This document shows positions 7,823 to 15,456 of a DNA stretch of 40,748 nucleotides, one piece after another; within the stretch, counting starts at the first letter, position 1, and every line of letters starts with the position of its first letter. The position numbers were made by a program, and so were the translations under genes. This DNA comes from Actinophytocola sp. (GTDB lineage: Bacteria > Actinomycetota > Actinomycetes > Mycobacteriales > Pseudonocardiaceae). The notes under the pieces were generated by a model. That model saw nothing but the letters and a program-made list of their open reading frames with translations, was not told the origin of the DNA and did no database searches. The stretch is taken from positions 1 to 40,748 of the forward strand of contig NZ_WHTD01000066.1 in NCBI RefSeq assembly GCF_009379765.1. Direction: 5' to 3'.

Positions 7823-10009
7823 ATGGGCAAGCCGTTGTTAACCGTGCGGATCGCCAGATGGAGCGCGGAACACCCGTGGCGGGCGATCGGCGCGTGGGTT
7901 CTGTTCGTGGCGATCTGCGTCGGCGCGGGGACCTTCGCGGGGACGAAGCAGGCCGACTTCGACGACAATCCGAAGGGCGAGCTCGCCACCTACCAGAGCA
8001 TCGTCGACGAGTCCGGGTTCGACCACCCGGCGACCGAGAACGTCCTCATCTCCGCCCGCGAGGGCGACCTCGACGAGAACCGCGCGATGGCGGCGGCCGC
8101 CGACGTCCGTTCCGGGATGGACGCGCTGTCCGGCGTCGGCCCGGTCAGCGAGCCGGTGCCGTCGCCGAAGGGCACCGCGGTACTGGTCAACGTGGAGCTG
8201 ACGGGGGAGGCGGACTCCGCGGAGGAGCGCGTGCAGCCGCTGCTCGACACGACCGCGTCGGTGCAGGAGCGATACCCGGACCTGCGGATCGAGCAGGTCG
8301 GCGGCGCGTCGCTGGACAAGGCGCTGAACGCGACGTTGGGGGAGGACTTCCAGAAGGCCGAGCTGATCAGCGTCCCGGTCACGTTGCTGATCATGCTCGT
8401 GGTGTTCGGCGCGCTGATCGCCGCCGGCGTGCCGGTGCTGCTCGCCATGTCCGCGGTGGGTACCGCGCTCGGGCTGTCGGCCCTGGTGTCACACCTGATC
8501 CCGGCCACGGACAACACCAGCAGCATGATCCTGCTGATCGGCATGGCGGTCGGCGTGGACTACTCGCTGTTCTACATCCGGCGAGAACGTGAGGAACGCG
8601 CGAAGGGCGCGGGGCACGTCGACGCGGTCGAGATCGCCGCGGCGACCTCCGGGCACGCGATCGTGGTCTCGGGCATCGCGGTGACGGTCGCGATGGCGGG
8701 CATGTTCGTGGTCAACGACCTGGTGTTCTCCTCGATCGCCGTCGGCACGATCCTCGTGGTGCTCGCCGCGATGATCGGCTCGATCACCGTGCTGCCGGCG
8801 CTGCTCGCGAAGCTCGGCCGGTGGATCGACAAGCCGCGGATCCCGTTGCTGTGGCGCCTGTCCATGCGGAACAAGGGCGAGCCGCGGTTCTGGCGCGCGG
8901 TGCTGCGGCCGAGCCTGCGCCGGCCCAAGACCACGCTGGTGGTCTCCGGCGGCATCCTGGTCGCGCTCGCGATCCCGGCGTTCGGCATGACGCTCAACGC
9001 GCCGTCCGAGGCCGACCTGCCGCGCAGCATCCCGATCATGCAGTCCTACGACCGGATGACCGAGGCGTTCCCGAGCAAGGGCGCGTCGCACGAGATCGCC
9101 ATCCGGGTCCCGGCCGACCAGGTGCCCGCCGCCCGGACCGCCGTGGACGACCTGCTGTCGCGCATCGCGGCCGACGACGAGTTCGCCCAGGACCAGCCGC
9201 CGGAGGTCGACGAGGCGGCGGGCGGCCGGATCTTCCTCGTGTCGGCCGGCATCCCGTACGACGGCGGTTCCGCCGAGGCGGACCGGTCGCTCGAGCAGCT
9301 GCGCACGGTGCTGCTCCCGCAGACCGTCGGGAAGGTCGCGGGCGCCGAGTTCGGGGTGAGCGGCGAGACGGCCGGGGAGAACGACTTCGTCGGCTCGATG
9401 AACGACGCGCTGCCGTGGGTGATCGGGTTCGTGCTGCTGCTGACGTTCCTGGTGATGTTGTGGGCGTTCCGGGCGCCGGTGATCGCGTTGAGCGCGATCG
9501 GGCTGAACCTGCTCTCCGCGGGCGCGGCGTACGGCGTGCTGGTGCTCGTGTTCCAGCACACCTGGGCCGAGGGTCTGCTCGGGTTCACCTCGACGGGCGG
9601 GATCACCGCCTGGCTGCCGGTGATCCTGTTCGTGACGCTGTTCGGGCTGTCGATGGACTACCACGTGTTCGTGGTGTCGCGGATCCGGGAGTCGGCCCTG
9701 TCCGGGCTGTCCAACCGGGACGCGGTGGCCGCGGGCATCACCCGGTCGGCAGGCGTGGTCACGAGCGCGGCGGCGGTCATGATCGGCGTGTTCTCGATCT
9801 TCGGCACGCTGAGCACGATCGACATGAAGCAGCTGGGCGTCGGCCTGGCCACGGCGATCCTGCTGGACGCCACGCTCATCCGGGCGGTGGTCCTGCCCGC
9901 GCTGATGACCGTGCTGGGCTCGTCGAACTGGTGGGCGCCGCGCTGGCTGCGGGGCCGCTCGTCGGCCACGTCGCCCGCCGAGCCGAGGGTGCTCGAGCCG
10001 GTCGGCTGA
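7823..10009 (+). CDS. MMPL family RND-type exporter
   Basis: A 728-residue MMPL transporter with the duplicated RND layout: TM1 near residues 18-38, a large extracytoplasmic domain, five membrane segments, then TM7, a second external domain and five more segments. The two membrane halves carry the family pairs GMAVGVDYSLFYIRREREE and FGLSMDYHVFVVSRIRE, whose Asp-Tyr residues are thought to form the proton relay. I chose the ATG at 7823 because GGTAAGGAAG lies at ideal distance, although the frame is open from 7775. MMPL proteins export lipids, lipopeptides or small toxic molecules. The substrate cannot be told here. The gene stands alone, with a strong hairpin after it and no adjacent TetR regulator. 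Confidence 0.9.
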   Translation: MGKPLLTVRIARWSAEHPWRAIGAWVLFVAICVGAGTFAGTKQADFDDNPKGELATYQSIVDESGFDHPATENVLISAREGDLDENRAMAAAADVRSGMDALSGVGPVSEPVPSPKGTAVLVNVELTGEADSAEERVQPLLDTTASVQERYPDLRIEQVGGASLDKALNATLGEDFQKAELISVPVTLLIMLVVFGALIAAGVPVLLAMSAVGTALGLSALVSHLIPATDNTSSMILLIGMAVGVDYSLFYIRREREERAKGAGHVDAVEIAAATSGHAIVVSGIAVTVAMAGMFVVNDLVFSSIAVGTILVVLAAMIGSITVLPALLAKLGRWIDKPRIPLLWRLSMRNKGEPRFWRAVLRPSLRRPKTTLVVSGGILVALAIPAFGMTLNAPSEADLPRSIPIMQSYDRMTEAFPSKGASHEIAIRVPADQVPAARTAVDDLLSRIAADDEFAQDQPPEVDEAAGGRIFLVSAGIPYDGGSAEADRSLEQLRTVLLPQTVGKVAGAEFGVSGETAGENDFVGSMNDALPWVIGFVLLLTFLVMLWAFRAPVIALSAIGLNLLSAGAAYGVLVLVFQHTWAEGLLGFTSTGGITAWLPVILFVTLFGLSMDYHVFVVSRIRESALSGLSNRDAVAAGITRSAGVVTSAAAVMIGVFSIFGTLSTIDMKQLGVGLATAILLDATLIRAVVLPALMTVLGSSNWWAPRWLRGRSSATSPAEPRVLEPVG

Positions 10010-10023
10010 GCCGTCCGGTCGGC

Positions 10024-10061
10024 GCAGGTACCGCACGCCCTTCCTGGCGTGCGGTACCTGC
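10024..10061. terminator. Perfect 16-bp stem-loop after the MMPL gene
   Basis: The arm GCAGGTACCGCACGCC and its exact complement are separated by a six-base loop (CTTCCT). It starts 14 bases after the MMPL stop. No T-run follows, as is usual for actinobacterial terminators. The stem is symmetrical and could also stop leftward transcription from the small genes at 10374-11702. Confidence 0.75.
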
Positions 10062-10373
10062 TGGCGGAACGTCAGTTTGGTTCACCGCTGCGGGCCGGCG
10101 CGGTGGCGACCGCCGTCTTGCCGGACAGGGTGTCGCCGCACACCACGACGAGCGGAGGCAGCCGCTCCGATCGCGCACGGTCATTGCGCACCATGCCCCC
10201 TTTCGCCGGGCGTCGCGGGTGCGCGGCTCCTGGACCCCGCAAGCCGGCCGCACCGTTCCAGCGCGGCTCCGGGGCGCCGCTTGGGAAGGTCAGTGGCGGG
10301 CCTGGCGATCACGATCGGCCGGAACCGAGACGTCGGCGGGGTGGTCAACGTCGTGGACTCGTGTCCCGCGCCG
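10062..10373. other. Gap with a possible 40-codon minus-strand ORF
   Basis: No clear gene is visible. A small minus-strand frame at 10072-10194 begins ATG with a purine-rich stretch (AAAGGGGG) upstream. It encodes 40 residues, including the P-loop-like string CGDTLSGKTAV, and ends just inside the terminator's flank. It could be a remnant or chance. The rest is unremarkable GC-rich sequence. Confidence 0.25.
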
Positions 10374-10562
10374 TCACGCTGCCGATGCGTGGCCACGGTC
10401 GCCGCGCTCCACTCGGTCGGGCCCGAACCGCTCGGCGAGGCGAGTCGCGGCACGGGTCCGTCGGCGTTCCCGCAGGGCGTCGGACACCAGCCAGCAGACC
10501 GCCCAACCGATGAAGGTCAGGAACGGCGACGAGGCCAGCAGGACGACCCACAGCTTGTCCAT
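10374..10562 (-). CDS. Small membrane protein, 62 residues
   Basis: Begins MDKLWVVLLASSPFLTFIGW and has one or two hydrophobic stretches through AVCWLVSDALR. A basic tail follows (RERRRTRAATRLAERFG). It starts three bases after the stop of the upstream 71-residue gene, so it is probably the last gene of the operon running left from 11702. There is no family I recognise. The basic cytoplasmic tail suggests a single-pass inner-membrane peptide. It is too small to predict a role. Confidence 0.5.
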   Translation of the reverse strand: MDKLWVVLLASSPFLTFIGWAVCWLVSDALRERRRTRAATRLAERFGPDRVERGDRGHASAA

Positions 10563-10565
10563 GTC

Positions 10566-10781
10566 TCACCGCACCTCCTCGCGTTGTGGTTCGCCCAGGA
10601 CCAGCCGCTCGTACGGGATGCCGTCCCCGTACACGGCCATGACTCTGCAGATCACGTTGATCCGCCCGGCGCGCACGGGGTCGATTCCGTTGACGGCGTT
10701 GCATTCCCGGGTGAGCCGCCCGATGGACCAGTTGTGGTTTCGGAGCCACTCGCGGATGAGCTCCCGGTTCAGCTTGGGCAC
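10566..10781 (-). CDS. Small HTH-like DNA-binding protein, 71 residues
   Basis: Begins GTG at 10781 (VPKLNRELIREWLRNHNWSI) and overlaps the upstream gene by 13 bases. The pattern of short helices IREWLRNHNWSIGRLTRECN, then GIDPVRAGRINVICRVMAVY, looks like a compact Cro/XRE-type fold, where the second helix pair would recognise DNA. This is a resemblance only. It sits in an operon divergent from a larger XRE regulator, so it may act at the same control region. Confidence 0.55.
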   Translation of the reverse strand: MPKLNRELIREWLRNHNWSIGRLTRECNAVNGIDPVRAGRINVICRVMAVYGDGIPYERLVLGEPQREEVR

Positions 10782-11422
10782 AGCGACTCCAGCGGGATGA
10801 GGGCGCAGTCGCGCAGCTCGCGGACGAGCTTGCTTGCCACGACCCAGCGGCTGGCCGGGTCCTCGTAGGCGACGTTGGTGTGCTCCACCGGCTCCGGCGA
10901 CACCGTGCCGGTGGTGCGGTACACGAGGCCGTGAACGCCCGCGATCGGGTGCTCGCGAGCGCGCACCGCGACTGCTCCCTTGCGCAGCGCGGGGCACATC
11001 CGACTCGCCACCCGGACGCACGGCAGGCACACCGGGGGTTCGTTGACCCCCATCCGTTCCGGCCAGCTCGGCCAGCCGTCCCGGAGATCGCTGAGCAGCC
11101 ACAGGACGCCGTCCTCGGCGCGGTCGGCCGGGCCGCCGCAGACGTTGCACAGCAACTGCCGCATGGCGCGCCGCTGCCGCAACGGGTGCACGATCGCGAA
11201 CCGCGGCTCGCCATGCCCTTGGCGGACCAGGCTGCGCACCCAGAGCACCCCGTGGCGGTCGCGGTCGTAGACCGTCTCGTCCAGATACCCGATGCCCGAG
11301 CGGCGCTCGACGACCGTGGGACGCTCGGCCCGCTCCGCGCTCCACGACGTGATGTAGGGCGTGAAGGGCCGCAACGCGGCGACATTGACGTGCTGCTCGG
11401 CGCGCGAATGTGCGGTCGCCAT
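10769..11422 (-). CDS. Conserved actinobacterial hypothetical protein with CxxC pairs
   Basis: A 217-residue protein with a central cysteine cluster: LLCNVCGGPAD near residue 90, then PPVCLPCVRVASRMC about 40 residues later. Two CxxC pairs suggest a structural zinc site. The N-terminal third has ITSWSAER and the DRHGVLWVRSL stretch; the C-terminal third (GVHGLVYRTTGTV, RWVVASKLVRELRDC) looks like a separate beta-alpha unit. I have no functional name. Proteins with this cysteine layout recur next to XRE/DUF397 regulators in streptomycetes and relatives. It starts directly after the stop of the upstream gene and overlaps the downstream HTH gene, so this is a tight operon. Confidence 0.65.
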   Translation of the reverse strand: MATAHSRAEQHVNVAALRPFTPYITSWSAERAERPTVVERRSGIGYLDETVYDRDRHGVLWVRSLVRQGHGEPRFAIVHPLRQRRAMRQLLCNVCGGPADRAEDGVLWLLSDLRDGWPSWPERMGVNEPPVCLPCVRVASRMCPALRKGAVAVRAREHPIAGVHGLVYRTTGTVSPEPVEHTNVAYEDPASRWVVASKLVRELRDCALIPLESLCPS

Positions 11423-11423
11423 G

Positions 11424-11702
11424 TCAGCTCATGTCCGGACGTCGGTGCGGCACGCACGAGGAGTGGCGGCGGAGCGCACCCAGCTCTCGGCGGGCAATAC
11501 GTGCCCGGATCGCGGCCGCGACGGCCGTCACGTCATCGGCCAGCGCACGCTCATCCGCTGTGCTGAGCGGCGCCGCGCGACCGGCGTCGGCGTCGAGAAA
11601 GCGCAGCACGTAGCGAGCGAGCCGGGTGTTGACCTCGGCCATCTCGGCCATGAGCACGCTGTCCTGATGGGCGACGTCATCCGGCGGCGGGATGTGGTCC
11701 AT
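11424..11702 (-). CDS. Small hypothetical protein, first gene of leftward operon
   Basis: I chose the ATG at 11702, which gives a 92-residue protein. It is acidic and helical early on (DSVLMAEMAEVNTRLARYVL, RFLDADAG), then ADERALADDVTAVAAAIRARI, and ends with a basic, histidine-containing tail. No family is recognised. The frame is open further upstream to 11846, but that part is low-complexity and would run through the operator-like palindrome. The next gene begins one base after this stop. Divergent to the XRE regulator at 11942. Confidence 0.55.
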   Translation of the reverse strand: MDHIPPPDDVAHQDSVLMAEMAEVNTRLARYVLRFLDADAGRAAPLSTADERALADDVTAVAAAIRARIARRELGALRRHSSCVPHRRPDMS

Positions 11703-11810
11703 GACGACTCCAGTGGGCGGTAGGTGACCCGCACCCCGCGCGTCCTCCTGCGAGAGCGATGCGCGGGGCCGGGCCGCCGGCCGTGTAGGATGCACTGCAT
11801 CATCGCCGAC

Positions 11811-11840
11811 AGAGGAAACGTTACTAGAGGAAACGTTTCC
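11811..11840. promoter_or_regulatory. Operator-like palindrome and direct repeat in a divergent promoter region
   Basis: AGAGGAAACGTT occurs twice, at 11811-11822 and 11826-11837, 15 bases apart. The second copy extends into the perfect 12-base palindrome GGAAACGTTTCC at 11829-11840. The site lies between the leftward small-gene operon and the rightward XRE/DUF397 pair. The spacing and symmetry suit a dimeric HTH protein, most simply the XRE protein encoded at 11942. Binding is an inference. Confidence 0.6.
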
Positions 11841-11941
11841 GTACATGTGCCCGAACGGGTGATGTTCACCTGCGGACGATCATGTGCGCGGGCACACTGA
11901 GTAACCCGACCCCACCGATCACGCCGCAACGCGGAGGACTC

Positions 11942-12793
11942 ATGGCCGCACGCCCAGGACCGACCCTGCGACGTCGCAAGCTCGTCAAGGAGCTGACCGC
12001 GGCACGGACCGCAGCTGGGATGAGCATTCGCCAACTCGCCGCCGAGATCGATCTCCAACCCGGGACCCTGAGCAAGATCGAGGGCGGCAAGCAAGGTCTC
12101 ACTGTTCGCAACATCAAGGCCATCGGCCGCGCCTCCGGCCTGAGCAAGGCCAAGATCGACCAGTTGGTGCTCCTGGCCGCGGACGACGACAACAACAGCG
12201 ACTGGCTCGTCGAGTTCCGCGAGGACATCCCGGAGTGGTTCGAGCTGTACCCGAAACTCGAACAGGACGCGGACGAGATCTGGAGCTACGGCTCCGAGCT
12301 GCCGCATGGCCTCGTCCAGACTCCCGCGTTCGCCGAGGTACTGGCACGGATCACGTTCCCCGACCTCGCCGATGAGCAACGGCGCCGATCCGTCGACCTA
12401 CGCACGGCCAGACAAGCGATCCTCGAACAAGAGCATCCGACGGGTTTGAAGATCGTCCTCAACGAGGCGGTGATCCGCCGCCCGATCGGCGACGAGGAAG
12501 TGATGCGCGAGCAGCTACGGCACCTCTTGAGCCTCTCGGAGCGACCGAACATCGACATCCAAGTCCTGCCGTTCAGTGCGGGCGCGCACCCCGGGATGAA
12601 GACAGGCTTCAACTTGCTCCGGTTCCCGGAGGGCTTCGACGACATGGACTGCGTGTACCTCGAGAACGCGAACGGCAGCGTCTGGCAGGAGCGACCCGAG
12701 GACGTGGCCCACTACTCGGACGTGTTCACCAGGCTCCAGGTCCAGGCACTTTCAGGTGACGAGACGCGCGATCTGCTGGGTAGCCTGACGTAG
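11942..12793 (+). CDS. XRE-family regulator with DUF5753 domain
   Basis: A 283-residue regulator. The N-terminal HTH (about residues 14-68) includes LVKELTAARTAAGMSIRQLA then LQPGTLSKIEGGKQGLTVRN, the classic XRE helices. The C-terminal half is DUF5753: PHGLVQTPAFAEVLA, a run of arginines before QAILEQEHP, then VLPFSAGAHPGMKTGFNLLR and the ending in DVFTRLQVQALSGDETRDLL. I chose ATG 11942 because GCGGAGGA lies at good spacing. It is followed by a DUF397 gene 30 bases away, the standard partner. Such pairs affect development and antibiotic production in streptomycetes. It probably controls the palindrome at 11829. Confidence 0.92.
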   Translation: MAARPGPTLRRRKLVKELTAARTAAGMSIRQLAAEIDLQPGTLSKIEGGKQGLTVRNIKAIGRASGLSKAKIDQLVLLAADDDNNSDWLVEFREDIPEWFELYPKLEQDADEIWSYGSELPHGLVQTPAFAEVLARITFPDLADEQRRRSVDLRTARQAILEQEHPTGLKIVLNEAVIRRPIGDEEVMREQLRHLLSLSERPNIDIQVLPFSAGAHPGMKTGFNLLRFPEGFDDMDCVYLENANGSVWQERPEDVAHYSDVFTRLQVQALSGDETRDLLGSLT

Positions 12794-12823
12794 TTCCTGC
12801 GAGAGCGTAGAGAGGAGTGCACC

Positions 12824-13000
12824 ATGGGCGCTGCGGACCTGGTGTTCAAGAAGTCGAGCTACAGCGGCGGCAACGGAGAGTGCGTCGAGGTGGCGTTCGC
12901 CGGAGCCATCCGGGACAGCAAGAACCCCGACGGTCCGTCGATCCGAGTCCAGCTCGACGCGCTCGTCGACAGCGTCAAGTCCGGCCGGCTCGATCACTGA
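12824..13000 (+). CDS. DUF397 protein, 58 residues
   Basis: Translates as a short DUF397 protein: LVFKKSSYSGGNGECVEVAF, then AIRDSKNPDGPSIRV and a helical end (LDALVDSVKSG). The KSSYS...ECVEVA and RDSKNPDGP pieces are the family signature. Start ATG 12824 follows AGAGGAGTGC. It lies 30 bases after the XRE-DUF5753 gene and is the normal partner. The pair has been proposed to behave like a toxin-antitoxin or a regulator/anti-regulator set. A terminator-like hairpin begins 16 bases after the stop. Confidence 0.92.
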   Translation: MGAADLVFKKSSYSGGNGECVEVAFAGAIRDSKNPDGPSIRVQLDALVDSVKSGRLDH

Positions 13001-13016
13001 TCATCCGCATCGCGGC

Positions 13017-13049
13017 CCGCGGCCTCGCCCGGTTCGGGCGGGGCCGCGG
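13017..13049 (+). terminator. Stem-loop after the XRE/DUF397 pair
   Basis: The arms CCGCGGCCTCGCCC and GGGCGGGGCCGCGG pair along 14 positions (one G-U) around a five-base loop. It lies just after the DUF397 stop and fits a Rho-independent terminator of the T-poor type common in actinobacteria. Confidence 0.7.
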
Positions 13050-13126
13050 TCACGGTTCTAGCCTCGTCGCGTGCGACTGCGGACCGAGCTGGACTCGCTC
13101 GTCGCTCGGGTCGGGCTCGCCTCCCG

Positions 13127-14179
13127 CTATCCCTTCGCGAGGATCTCGCGCAGGGCGGCGTTGAACTCGGCCGGCTTCTCGAGGTGCGGGCTGTGGCCGG
13201 CGTCGGCGATGACGACCTCGTCGTAGGTGCCGCCCTCGGCCGCGTAGCGGTCCAGCACCGCGCGGGTCTGGGCCAGCATCGGCTGCGGCGGGTGGGTCGC
13301 GGCGCCGGGCCAGTCCGGCAGGGCTCCCAACGCGCCCAGGTTCGCCAGGTCGAACATCGACGCGTCGGAGACGATCTGGTCGTCGGCCCCGCGGATCCAG
13401 CGGATCGGTGGCTTCGGGGTGATCGTGTGCAGGTCGTCCAGCCGGAAGTGGTTGGGCGCCATCGTGTTGAGGACCCCGCTGCGGCCCGGCGCCACGCCCG
13501 GCCAGCCCTCGGCCGGCGTCAGGTCGCCCGGGTAGTGGTCGTCGCCGATGCGGGTGCTCAGCATCGACTCGACGAACATGTCCGCGTGCTCCGGCTCGAA
13601 CGGCGGCTTCACGTAGAAGGTCAGCAGCACCCGCCGTGGCGACAGCGCCGAGTCCGCCGACCGGTCGCCTTCCCGCAGCAGCCGCACGAAGTCGGGGTTG
13701 GCCGCACCGCCGCCGGACCCGGTGCCCGCCGCGTCGATCAGCTCGCCGGACTCGCCCCGGGTGCCGCCGAACCCGTACGGCGACACCGGGTTCATCAGCG
13801 TCACCGTACGCACCAGCGCCGGGTGGTCGCGCAGCAGCTGCAGCACGACCCCGCCACCCATGCTCCAGCCGACCAGGTGCACCGGACCGAGTCCCAGCGC
13901 GTCGACGGTGGCGGTCACGTCGTCGGCGTAGTCCCGCACGCCCCGGGTCGCGTCGACGGGCAGCGGGTCGCTGTCGCCGAACCCGCGCAGGTCGACCGCC
14001 AGCGGCCGGTACCCGGCGGGCAGGTCCAGCATCGTCTGCTGCCAGAACAAGCTGGAGGAGACGTTGCCGTGCACGAACACCACGGGGGTGCCGGTCCGCC
14101 CGTCGACCTCGAGGACGTGCACGGTGAGCCGGTCGGTCGGCACGGCGCGGGCGGTGATCCCGGCGAGCAGCTGCGGCAT
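13127..14179 (-). CDS. Alpha/beta hydrolase, 350 residues
   Basis: A cytoplasmic alpha/beta hydrolase. The oxyanion motif is VVFVHGNVSSSLFW near residues 33-46, and the nucleophile elbow is HLVGWSMGGGVVL (GxSxG, Ser around 122). The strand before it carries PLAVDLRGFGDSDPLPVDAT, the acid is in RWIRGADDQIVSD, and the histidine is in VVIADAGHSPHLEKPAEF. A cap with GSGGGAANPDF lies between. It is the last of three hydrolases in a row, 13 bases after the secreted one. The substrate is unknown. The GFGDSDP style recalls haloalkane-dehalogenase/epoxide-hydrolase relatives, but the nucleophile is Ser. Confidence 0.88.
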   Translation of the reverse strand: MPQLLAGITARAVPTDRLTVHVLEVDGRTGTPVVFVHGNVSSSLFWQQTMLDLPAGYRPLAVDLRGFGDSDPLPVDATRGVRDYADDVTATVDALGLGPVHLVGWSMGGGVVLQLLRDHPALVRTVTLMNPVSPYGFGGTRGESGELIDAAGTGSGGGAANPDFVRLLREGDRSADSALSPRRVLLTFYVKPPFEPEHADMFVESMLSTRIGDDHYPGDLTPAEGWPGVAPGRSGVLNTMAPNHFRLDDLHTITPKPPIRWIRGADDQIVSDASMFDLANLGALGALPDWPGAATHPPQPMLAQTRAVLDRYAAEGGTYDEVVIADAGHSPHLEKPAEFNAALREILAKG

Positions 14180-14192
14180 GGTTCGGATCCTT

Positions 14193-15446
14193 TCAGGCCA
14201 GCCAGCCCGCCACGGTCGACATGACCGCGGTCGCCCAGCCGAGTTGGAGATGGTTCGCCGAGGCCACCAGGCTGGTGGCGCCGACCGTGGTGACGCCGGT
14301 TGTGTCCAGCGCGCTCGCGACGAACACCACGCCGTCGCTGGGACCGCGGGTCTCGTTCCAGATGCCGACGATCGTGGGCGAGCCGCCGGCGAGCAGGTAC
14401 ACCGGCACGCTGGCGGGGGTCGGCGCGGACCGGATCGCCGCGATCAGCGAGCCGGCGTCGATCGCGGCCTGGATGCCAGGGCCGTTGGTGTAGAAGCCCT
14501 GCCCGCCGTAGTAGGTGGTGTACCAGTCCTGGGCGGTGGTGTTCACCCCGTACACGCCGTCCCACCGGGCGAGCATCTGCCGCTGGCCGGGATAGGTGTC
14601 GTAGCCGCCGGTTGGGGTGATCGACAGCTCCGGGTGGTAGGTGTACTGCCCGAAGCAGGTCATCCGGGTGTGCGGGCTCGGCGCGTTGACCGCGCCGCCG
14701 CACTCCGGCCAGATCGAGAAGTCGTGCGCCCAACCGTGCGCGAACGGGTAGTCGTAACCGCCGTTGGGCCCGCCGAGCGTGATGAGCTTCCGCACGTCAC
14801 CGGCGTAGGACCGGCCCCACGACGGCTTGACCGACGCCACGTACATCCGCGCGGACATCATGCCCTTGCTCCAGCCGACCACGTCGACCTCGCTCACCCC
14901 GAGCCGGGACTTGATGACCGCGATCGCGTCGCCGACCTGCTGCGCCTGCTGGAGGTTGTCGCCCTGCTTGTGCGCGAAGCCGATCGCGAACACCCGGTGG
15001 CCGCGCGAGCTGAGGTACTGCATCAGCCCGGTCGACGGGCAGGACGTCGACCCGCAGCCGAAGCCGCCGGACTCGTTCGGGTTGGCCCACGCGCGGTCGG
15101 GGTTGTCGTTGGCGCCGTGCACGAGCAGGACCGGCGTGGGCTTGCTCCCCGTGTCCCAGCCCGGGGCCGAGTAGAGCAGGAACCGCGACGACGACGGTTT
15201 GGCCACGTTGCCGAAGAAGGTGCGCCGCTGCCCGTCCTGGTCGCCGCGGCCGTCCGGCGGGTACTGCTCGTCGTGGAAGCCGGCCGTGGTGTCGCGGTAG
15301 CGGTCCACTTGGGACCATCCGTTCGCGACCGTGCCGTAGGTGGCTTCCTTGACGAGGTAGGCGGGATCGGCGGTGCTCACCGCGGGGACGAGCACGCCGG
15401 CCGCGACCGTGGCGACGGTCAGGGCGGCGGCGAGAGGTCTGCGCAT
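14193..15446 (-). CDS. Secreted lipase-like alpha/beta hydrolase
   Basis: A 417-residue exported hydrolase. The signal peptide is MRRPLAAALTVATVAAGVLV followed by a likely cut after PAVSTA. Core motifs are PVLLVHGANDNPDRAW (oxyanion region) and VDVVGWSKGMMSARM (GxSxG, Ser near 203). A cysteine-bearing loop GCGSTSCPSTGL and a possible His in SANHLQLGW are visible. The IKSRLGVSEVDVVGWSKG and ITLGGPNGG stretches are typical of extracellular triacylglycerol-lipase/esterase relatives of actinobacteria. It is the middle gene of the three-hydrolase run, with gaps of 10 and 13 bases. The substrate is not known; a polymer or lipid ester outside the cell is likely. Confidence 0.85.
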   Translation of the reverse strand: MRRPLAAALTVATVAAGVLVPAVSTADPAYLVKEATYGTVANGWSQVDRYRDTTAGFHDEQYPPDGRGDQDGQRRTFFGNVAKPSSSRFLLYSAPGWDTGSKPTPVLLVHGANDNPDRAWANPNESGGFGCGSTSCPSTGLMQYLSSRGHRVFAIGFAHKQGDNLQQAQQVGDAIAVIKSRLGVSEVDVVGWSKGMMSARMYVASVKPSWGRSYAGDVRKLITLGGPNGGYDYPFAHGWAHDFSIWPECGGAVNAPSPHTRMTCFGQYTYHPELSITPTGGYDTYPGQRQMLARWDGVYGVNTTAQDWYTTYYGGQGFYTNGPGIQAAIDAGSLIAAIRSAPTPASVPVYLLAGGSPTIVGIWNETRGPSDGVVFVASALDTTGVTTVGATSLVASANHLQLGWATAVMSTVAGWLA

Positions 15447-15456
15447 CCTGTCCTTC

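Noticed and set aside
10072..10194. P-loop-like peptide CGDTLSGKTAV as a small NTPase
   Set aside because: Only 40 codons with no further NTPase motif; kept only as a possible ORF in the gap note.
13071..13126. Short GTG frame LRTELDSLVARVGLASR after the DUF397 terminator
   Set aside because: It runs into the antisense of the hydrolase gene after about 20 codons and has no ribosome site. It might be the start of a lost gene, but cannot be supported.
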